Source: Bordetella parapertussis (lineage in GTDB: Bacteria; Pseudomonadota; Gammaproteobacteria; Burkholderiales; Burkholderiaceae_B). Taken from it: DNA of 6,995 nucleotides. A program made the translations under genes and the position numbers. The notes under the pieces are model-generated. The model was not told where the DNA came from. It saw only the letters and a program-made list of their open reading frames with translations, and made no database searches. The stretch is taken from positions 1-6,995 of the forward strand of contig CALQNE010000186.1 of NCBI GenBank assembly GCA_943331855.1, given 5' to 3'. Positions 1-4,743 of this stretch are shown piece by piece; position 1 is the first letter of the stretch, and each line of letters begins with the position of its first letter.

Positions 1-490
1 AGGGCAAAAATTCAAGCGCAGAGGCGGCCGGCTGCCCGGCGACGATCCCAATATCGGCCGAACCCTCAGTGACCGCCTTGACGACAAGGTAGCTGAGCCG
101 TTCTCGCAGCTCGACGGTCACATCAGGATGGGAGGCTAAATAGCGACTTAACACGGCCGGCATGAATTCGGTCATTGCCGTTGTGTTGGCCAACATCCGA
201 ATCTGCCCCTTAATACCCCTGGAATACTCATGGATATCGCCGCGCAGGTGGTCAATTTGCCTGAGGACCAGGCGGGCATGTCGCAAAAAGGCTTCGCCGG
301 AGGGTGTCAGGCTAACACCCTGACTATTGCGATGAAATAAACGCGTACCAAAGTGATCTTCAAGGTTTTTGACCCGATTACTGGCCGCCGGCAAGGAAAG
401 GTGGGATTTTTCGGCCCCACGCGTCAGGCTGCTGGCGTCGCCAATATTGACCATTAACTGCAAATCGGTCAGGTCAAAATGGTTTGCCAT
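1..490 (-). CDS. LysR-family transcriptional regulator, N-terminal part (cut by left window edge)
   Basis: Reading the minus strand from the ATG at 490 gives 163 open codons that run off the left edge, so the C-terminal part of the protein is missing. Residues about 4-63 form the LysR winged helix-turn-helix: the start reads FDLTDLQLMVNI, then ASSLTRGAEKSHLSLPAASN, then the wing NLEDHFGTRLFHR and LTPSGEAFL. The linker helix follows (about 64-88). From about residue 92 the type-2 periplasmic-binding-like effector domain begins with GIKGQIRMLAN; it includes a VELRERLS strand and ADIGIVAG. An AGGTG-type ribosome binding site (minus strand, 506-501) lies 10 bases before the ATG and supports this start. 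The gene is divergent from the acyl-CoA dehydrogenase operon, the classical layout for a LysR protein that controls its neighbour and itself. The effector is unknown; an intermediate of the adjacent pathway is an inference. The family call is secure. Confidence 0.93.
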   Translation of the reverse strand, partial: MANHFDLTDLQLMVNIGDASSLTRGAEKSHLSLPAASNRVKNLEDHFGTRLFHRNSQGVSLTPSGEAFLRHARLVLRQIDHLRGDIHEYSRGIKGQIRMLANTTAMTEFMPAVLSRYLASHPDVTVELRERLSYLVVKAVTEGSADIGIVAGQPAASALEFLP

Positions 491-606
491 CGTGTTGTAA
501 CACCTTAATCATTCAAAAAGCCGAGGTTAATCAAACGCCAATGGTCAAAAGGCCTGCACTCGGGCACAGTAACGCCTGTGTCTCATTCCTCCATGATAAA
601 GCAAAC
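491..606. promoter_or_regulatory. Divergent intergenic region between the LysR gene and the acyl-CoA dehydrogenase gene
   Basis: These 116 bases separate two divergent starts and must hold the promoters for both, unless these extend into coding sequence. Visible elements are the ribosome binding site of the LysR gene (501-506, minus strand), a small dyad GTGTT-GT-AACAC at 492-503, and a direct repeat TTAATCA at 505-511 and 527-533, offset by 22 bases or about two helical turns. I could not find a convincing sigma-70 -35/-10 pair on either strand. Operator function is inferred from the divergent LysR layout. Confidence 0.5.
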
Positions 607-1767
607 ATGAATACCCACGATCATCAATACCAAGACATCCGCGATGCGATTCGCGATCTTTGCAAACAGTTTCCAGACGAATACTTTCGTAAGGTGGATG
701 AGGCGCGCGGCTACCCTGAAGAGTTCGTCAACGCCTTGACGCAAGCAGGGTGGATGGCGGCGCTCATCCCCCAAGAATATGGTGGCTCTGGCTTAGGCTT
801 GACTGAAGCCTCAGTCATTATGGAAGAAATTAACCGTTGTGGCGGAAACTCGGGGGCCTGTCACGGCCAGCTCTACAACATGGGCACCCTGCTTCGCCAC
901 GGCTCAACTGAGCAAAAAAACCAGTATCTACCCAAAATTGCGGCGGGTGAATTACGCCTGCAATCTATGGGTGTCACCGAGCCGACCACTGGCACGGACA
1001 CCACAAAAATTAAAACGACCGCGGTCAAAAAGGGTGATCGCTACGTGATCAATGGTCAGAAAGTCTGGATTTCGCGTGTCCAGCACTCAGACCTGATGAT
1101 TTTGTTGGCGCGCACCACGCCGATTGAACAGGTCACCAAAAAATCTGAAGGGATGTCGATTTTTATCGTCAACCTACATGACGCGATTGGCCATGGCTTG
1201 ACGGTTCGGCCGATTTTGAACATGGTGAACCACGAAACGAATGAATTATTTTTCGACAACCTTGAGATACCGGCCGAGAACTTGATCGGCGAAGAAGGTA
1301 AAGGGTTTAGATATATTCTGGATGGTTTAAATGCTGAACGTGCGCTGATCGCAGCTGAGTGTATTGGCGATGGTTACTGGTTTGTCGATCGCATTTCCAA
1401 GTACGTAAAAGATCGGATCGTTTTTGGCCGTCCGATTGGACAAAACCAAGGTGTGCAGTTTCCGATTGCGCGCTCATTTATCAACGTTGAAGCCGCCAGT
1501 CTGATGCGTTATGAAGCCTGTCGGTTATTTGATAACAACCAGCCTTGCGGCACTCAGGCCAATATGGCTAAGCTTTTGGCTGCGGACGCCTCTTGGGAAG
1601 CCGCAAATGCCTGCCTGCAGTTTCATGGTGGGTATGGCTTCGCCTGTGAATACGACGTTGAGCGTAAATTTCGTGAAACCCGCCTGTACCAAGTCGCACC
1701 CATCTCGACCAATTTGATTTTGTCGTATGTCGCCGAACACGTACTCGGCCTTCCTCGTTCGTTCTAA
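607..1767 (+). CDS. Acyl-CoA dehydrogenase (FAD-dependent, isovaleryl-CoA-dehydrogenase-type catalytic base)
   Basis: A cytoplasmic flavoenzyme predicted to introduce an alpha,beta double bond into an acyl-CoA, passing electrons to electron-transfer flavoprotein. From the ATG at 607 it is 386 residues, the usual family length. The helical N-domain (about 1-115) contains IPQEYGGSGLGLTEAS. The FAD/substrate motif MGVTEPTTGTDT is at 121-132, followed by the beta-domain (INGQKVWIS). The C-domain carries FGRPIGQNQGVQF (273-285) and the flavin-binding HGGYGF (340-345). Glu244 in GLNAERA lies where isovaleryl-CoA dehydrogenase has its catalytic Glu; the MCAD catalytic Glu position is Pro365 here. 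The frame stays open upstream to an ATG at 484, but that start would overlap the LysR gene and add 41 residues without family character. An ATG at 541 is also possible. No strong ribosome binding site precedes 607, so the start is chosen on homology. First gene of the probable operon; the acyl substrate is unknown. Confidence 0.92.
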   Translation: MNTHDHQYQDIRDAIRDLCKQFPDEYFRKVDEARGYPEEFVNALTQAGWMAALIPQEYGGSGLGLTEASVIMEEINRCGGNSGACHGQLYNMGTLLRHGSTEQKNQYLPKIAAGELRLQSMGVTEPTTGTDTTKIKTTAVKKGDRYVINGQKVWISRVQHSDLMILLARTTPIEQVTKKSEGMSIFIVNLHDAIGHGLTVRPILNMVNHETNELFFDNLEIPAENLIGEEGKGFRYILDGLNAERALIAAECIGDGYWFVDRISKYVKDRIVFGRPIGQNQGVQFPIARSFINVEAASLMRYEACRLFDNNQPCGTQANMAKLLAADASWEAANACLQFHGGYGFACEYDVERKFRETRLYQVAPISTNLILSYVAEHVLGLPRSF

Positions 1768-1768
1768 T

Positions 1769-1774
1769 AGGTGA
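1769..1774 (+). promoter_or_regulatory. Ribosome binding site that fixes the start of the MmgE/PrpD gene
   Basis: AGGTGA lies 5 bases before the ATG at 1780 and matches the 3' part of the AGGAGGTGAT consensus. An in-frame GTG at 1771 lies inside this site, which argues that translation starts at the ATG and not at the GTG. The site also sits directly after the stop codon of the acyl-CoA dehydrogenase, consistent with translational coupling. Confidence 0.65.
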
Positions 1775-1779
1775 TAGAT

Positions 1780-3171
1780 ATGACTGCCGTTCGCTCCTCC
1801 GCCGCACCCATTATTTTGCATCCAAGTGCCGACCTCGCCGCGTTTGCTTCAACACTGCAGTACAGCGACATTCCGGAGTCGGTCAGTTTGCGCTGTGAAG
1901 ATCTCTTTTTGGACACGATGGCCTCGATCTTGGCCGGTTCGAGTGCGCGTGCAGTGAAAGCAATGGGAAAGTACGTCGAGCGCATGGGGCCGAGCAGTGG
2001 CAAGTCAGAAGACTTCGTCAATCGTCGCGGTACCTCTCCCGTGTTTGCCGCCATGGTAAACGCGGCGGCCGCTCACGTCGTCGAGCAAGATGATGTCCAT
2101 AACGGCTCAGTGTTTCATCCCGCTGCGGTTGTTTTTCCGCCGGCACTTGCAGTCGCGCAAGCCATAGGTGCTTCGGGTAAAGACTTTATTACAGCCTCGG
2201 TGGTTGGTTACGAAGTTGGCATTCGCGTCGGAGAGTTTTTAGGTCGCTCGCATTACAAAATTTTTCATACAACAGGAACAGCCGGCACGGTTGCGGCAGC
2301 CGTTACCGTCGGCCGTCTTCTCAAGCTGAACCCAGAACAAATGCTGCACGCGATTGGCTCGGCCGGTACGCAAGCCGCGGGGCTTTGGGAATTTCTGCGC
2401 GATGCGGCGGATTCAAAGCAATTGCATACGGCCCATGCGGCCTCTAACGGCCTAGCGTCAGCCTATCTTGCACTGGATGGATTTACCGGTGCGCGTCGCA
2501 TTCTTGAGGGTGTGCAAGGCATGGCAGCGGGTATGTCTACAGATGCTGACCCAGCAAAACTTGTTGATCGCTTAGGCACACGTTGGGCCTTACCAGAAAC
2601 ATCCTTCAAGTTTCATGCCTCTTGCCGGCATACACACCCTGCTGCCGATGCTTTACAACAAGCCATGAAACATCATGGCTTAAAGGCGCAAGACATCGCG
2701 TCAGTGATCACGCATGTGCACCAGGGTGCCATTGACGTTCTGGGCCCCGTCACCGATCCACAAACGGTCCATCAGTCTAAGTTTTCAATGGGAACCGTTT
2801 TGGCATTAATTGCCCTGCGCAACTCGGCCGATCTCGCGGGCTTTGATCGGGCCCTGAAAGATGAAGAAGTGGCGAACTTTCGCGATCGCGTGACCATGGA
2901 ACTAGACGAAGAGGTGGATCAGGCCTATCCACAACGCTGGATTGGCAAGGTGACCGTTAAAACGACAGACGGCCGCTCACTGACGGGCCGTGTCGATGAG
3001 CCCAAAGGTGATCCGGGTAATTCGTTATCTCGCGACGAGATCGAATACAAAGCAATGCGTCTCGGTATGTATGAGGGTGCTGCAACCGAGGCCCAGGTCA
3101 AGGCGCTCATTCAAACAGTTTGGGGTATTCGAAACCAGAATGTCTTGGGTGCTATCCTGAGCAAGCCCTGA
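1780..3171 (+). CDS. MmgE/PrpD-family protein (2-methylcitrate dehydratase / aconitate decarboxylase fold)
   Basis: 463 residues, full length for the family, whose known members are 2-methylcitrate dehydratase (PrpD), cis-aconitate decarboxylase and some epimerases. The all-helical domain is clear: LFLDTMASILAG near residue 43, EQDD (102-105) with VFHPAAVV, GYEVGIRVG, FHTTGTAGTVAAA near 162, and DSKQLHTAHAASNG near 211. The smaller lid domain contains FHASCRHTHPAADA (about 278-291) and KFSMGTVLAL. Compared by eye with cis-aconitate decarboxylase, the His at 113 and 163 and Lys213 are retained, but Cys282 replaces a catalytic-region His and Val106 replaces a Thr. Itaconate formation is therefore unlikely; a hydro-lyase or epimerase role is more plausible. 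It starts 12 bases after the acyl-CoA dehydrogenase stop, so co-expression is likely. A specific prpD assignment is not justified, because the methylcitrate genes prpB, prpC and acnD are absent from the window. Confidence 0.9.
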   Translation: MTAVRSSAAPIILHPSADLAAFASTLQYSDIPESVSLRCEDLFLDTMASILAGSSARAVKAMGKYVERMGPSSGKSEDFVNRRGTSPVFAAMVNAAAAHVVEQDDVHNGSVFHPAAVVFPPALAVAQAIGASGKDFITASVVGYEVGIRVGEFLGRSHYKIFHTTGTAGTVAAAVTVGRLLKLNPEQMLHAIGSAGTQAAGLWEFLRDAADSKQLHTAHAASNGLASAYLALDGFTGARRILEGVQGMAAGMSTDADPAKLVDRLGTRWALPETSFKFHASCRHTHPAADALQQAMKHHGLKAQDIASVITHVHQGAIDVLGPVTDPQTVHQSKFSMGTVLALIALRNSADLAGFDRALKDEEVANFRDRVTMELDEEVDQAYPQRWIGKVTVKTTDGRSLTGRVDEPKGDPGNSLSRDEIEYKAMRLGMYEGAATEAQVKALIQTVWGIRNQNVLGAILSKP

Positions 3172-3195
3172 GTGATCGCGGGGTTAAACACATCA

Positions 3196-3201
3196 AAGGA
3201 G
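3196..3201 (+). promoter_or_regulatory. Ribosome binding site of the short-chain dehydrogenase gene
   Basis: AAGGAG, a strong Shine-Dalgarno core, lies 10 bases before the ATG at 3212 in the 40-base gap after the MmgE/PrpD gene. It supports the chosen start. I see no hairpin or promoter-like pair in this gap, so transcription probably continues from the upstream genes. Confidence 0.7.
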
Positions 3202-3211
3202 TTACAAGAAC

Positions 3212-3961
3212 ATGCGCTTAAAAAATAAAGTTGCCATCGTCACCGGCGGAGCAAGCGGGTTTGGTGCTGAAATTGCAAGATGCTATGCACGCGAAGGCGC
3301 GAATGTTGTGATTGCCGATTTAAACGAAGCGGGTGGGCAAAAGATCGCTACAGAAATCGGTGCAGCCGCGGTTTCGATTCGTTGTGACGTCTCTAAACGC
3401 TCGGATATCGATCGCGCAGTGGCGCTAGCCGTTGAAAAATTTGGTACGGTTGATATCGTGGTGAACAACGCGGGCTATACGCATAAAAATCAGCCTTTTC
3501 TAAATGTTGACGAAGCCGCCTTTGATCGCTGCTTCGACGTCAACGTGAAAGCGATTTATCACATGATTAATGCCGTCGTGCCCATGATGCGCTTAAAAAA
3601 ATCAGGCTGCATTATCAATACAGGCTCAACAGCAGGGATACGCCCTCGCCCCGGCCTGACCTGGTACAACGCCTCAAAAGGTGCTGCCAATTTACTTACC
3701 AAATCCTTAGCCGTTGAATTAGCCGGCGATAACATTCGCGTCAATGTAATTTGCCCAGTGATCGGTGATACCGCGATGCTAGGCGATTTTATGGGCGTGC
3801 CCGACACCCCAGAAAATCGTGCACGTTTTATCGCAACGATCCCGATGGGGCGTATGAGTTTGCCCCGCGATATCGCAAACGCTGCAGTATTTCTAGCGTC
3901 TGAAGAGGCCTCATTTTTAACCGGAGTTGAATTGCCTGTAGACGGTGGTCGCACCATCTAA
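3212..3961 (+). CDS. Short-chain dehydrogenase/reductase (classical SDR, NAD-type)
   Basis: 249 residues, typical of a classical SDR with a single Rossmann domain in the cytoplasm. The nucleotide-binding glycine motif TGGASGFG is at 11-18. Asp36 at the end of the second beta strand (VVIADLN) indicates NAD(H) preference over NADP(H). Asp59 (CDV) would contact the adenine, and NNAG is at 85-88. The catalytic tetrad is complete: Asn111, Ser139 (NTGST), Tyr152 and Lys156 (YNASK). The C-terminus ends with the common LTGVELPVDGG. Proteins like this are often auto-annotated as 3-oxoacyl-ACP reductase, but nothing here points to fatty acid synthesis. As the last gene of the LysR-flanked operon it more likely oxidises a hydroxy acid or hydroxyacyl intermediate to a ketone; that role and the substrate are inferred. 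Its stop codon faces the end of rph, 4 bases away. Confidence 0.93.
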   Translation: MRLKNKVAIVTGGASGFGAEIARCYAREGANVVIADLNEAGGQKIATEIGAAAVSIRCDVSKRSDIDRAVALAVEKFGTVDIVVNNAGYTHKNQPFLNVDEAAFDRCFDVNVKAIYHMINAVVPMMRLKKSGCIINTGSTAGIRPRPGLTWYNASKGAANLLTKSLAVELAGDNIRVNVICPVIGDTAMLGDFMGVPDTPENRARFIATIPMGRMSLPRDIANAAVFLASEEASFLTGVELPVDGGRTI

Positions 3962-3965
3962 CGCA

Positions 3966-4706
3966 CTAAGCGAGCCTTGCGCTCGCCTGATAGCGTGCGA
4001 GCTCGCCGATGCCTTTTTCGGCGAGCTGCAGTAACGTGTTGAGTTCGGCTCGGTCAAAGGTGTGCCCTTCAGCGGTGCCCTGCACTTCAACATAACGTCC
4101 AGCCCCTGTCATCACGACATTCATATCTGCATCGCAACCAGAATCTTCTGGATAATCCAGATCTAACACGGCTCGACCCTCGACCATCCCAACCGAAACG
4201 GCCGCGACAGAGTCTTTAAGCGGATTACTGACTAGTAGGCCCTTCTGAAGCAGCCCCGCGACGGCATCGGCCACGGCAATCCAGGCTCCGGTAATGCTGG
4301 CACAACGGGTGCCACCGTCTGCTTGCAATACGTCGCAATCGATTTGAATCGTACGTTCACCTAAAGCCGTCATATCCATGACCGCACGCAGACTGCGCCC
4401 TATCAAGCGCTGAATCTCTTGGGTGCGCCCAGATTGCTTACCCTTAGCGGCTTCACGGTCAGAACGGGTGTGCGTTGAGCGCGGCAACATGCCATATTCA
4501 GCAGTGACCCAACCCTGTCCCTGGCCTTTTAGAAAAGGCGGGACTTTTTCAAGCACACTCGCCGTGCACAAGACCTGCGTATGCCCCATCGCAATTAATA
4601 CCGAGCCTTCAGCGTAACGGGTGAATTGTCGCTGAATGTTGACCGTGCGCATCTGATCAAAAAGACGGCCCGAAGGGCGTGGCTGGCTAATGCTAGTATT
4701 TGACAC
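3966..4706 (-). CDS. rph: Ribonuclease PH
   Basis: 246 residues, a phosphorolytic 3'-5' exoribonuclease that trims tRNA 3' ends and acts as a hexameric ring. RPSGR near the N-terminus, [20 protein letters not shown] (59-78), [17 protein letters not shown] (92-108, phosphate-binding Arg region), [13 protein letters not shown] (130-142) and [17 protein letters not shown] (185-201) are all hallmark segments. The two acidic residues matching the metal-binding pair of the E. coli enzyme are Asp188 and Asp194. Nothing is truncated. The start is a GTG at 4706: it is the first start codon after an in-frame TGA, and it retains the RPSGR segment that starts most homologues. The next in-frame ATG (residue 19) would lose it. 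The ribosome binding site is weak. The gene is divergent from ggt and convergent with the SDR. In many relatives rph is followed by rdgB; here it is followed by a gene on the opposite strand. Confidence 0.97.
   Translation of the reverse strand: MSNTSISQPRPSGRLFDQMRTVNIQRQFTRYAEGSVLIAMGHTQVLCTASVLEKVPPFLKGQGQGWVTAEYGMLPRSTHTRSDREAAKGKQSGRTQEIQRLIGRSLRAVMDMTALGERTIQIDCDVLQADGGTRCASITGAWIAVADAVAGLLQKGLLVSNPLKDSVAAVSVGMVEGRAVLDLDYPEDSGCDADMNVVMTGAGRYVEVQGTAEGHTFDRAELNTLLQLAEKGIGELARYQASARLA
3970..3986. other. Hairpin at the convergent SDR/rph junction
   Basis: GCGAGC-CTTGC-GCTCGC forms a perfect 6-bp GC-rich stem with a 5-base loop just after the SDR stop codon, inside the last codons of rph. 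No T-tract follows on the plus strand, so it does not meet the standard form of an intrinsic terminator. It could still block 3' exonucleases or slow convergent polymerases. Chance formation in GC-rich coding sequence is possible. Confidence 0.3.
4691..4705 (+). promoter_or_regulatory. Possible promoter elements for ggt
   Basis: TGCTAGTAT at 4691-4699 resembles an extended -10 (TGn followed by a 4/6 match to TATAAT) and is suitably close upstream of ggt, but has no good -35. TTGACA at 4700-4705 is a perfect -35 hexamer, but no convincing -10 lies 16-18 bases downstream. Both lie at or inside the first codons of rph, because only 37 bases separate the divergent starts. This is weak, pattern-level evidence. 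Confidence 0.22.
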
Positions 4707-4743
4707 GTTAAGTTCTCACAATGACTGATTTAAAGGGTAATGC

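Noticed and set aside
543..595. Short minus-strand reading frame of 13 codons preceded by GGAGG, upstream of the LysR gene, as a possible leader peptide
   Set aside because: The GGAGG is only 1 base from the ATG, which is too close for initiation, and the peptide has no recognisable leader character.
484..606. N-terminal extension of the acyl-CoA dehydrogenase frame back to an ATG at 484
   Set aside because: It would overlap the LysR start on the other strand, the extra 41 residues look nothing like the family, and the ATG at 607 gives the usual length.
1771..1779. GTG start for the MmgE/PrpD gene
   Set aside because: The GTG lies inside the best ribosome binding site, which is correctly spaced for the ATG at 1780.
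1525..2054. Long minus-strand open frames opposite the ACAD and MmgE/PrpD genes
   Set aside because: They are antisense to well-conserved genes, resemble no protein I recognise, and are expected in moderately GC-rich coding DNA.
1780..3171. Calling the MmgE/PrpD gene prpD of the methylcitrate cycle
   Set aside because: No prpB, prpC, acnD or prpF neighbours are present and the context is an acyl-CoA dehydrogenase and an SDR, so only the family can be supported.
1037..3420. Frequent GATCG/GATCGC words as a possible dispersed repeat or uptake signal
   Set aside because: Most occurrences are in-frame Asp-Arg or Ile-Ala codons within the genes; the flanks are not conserved.
4004..4022. GCCGA...TCGGC with a T-run as a terminator for the SDR operon
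   Set aside because: The T-run is in the loop and not after the stem, and the segment is conserved rph coding sequence.
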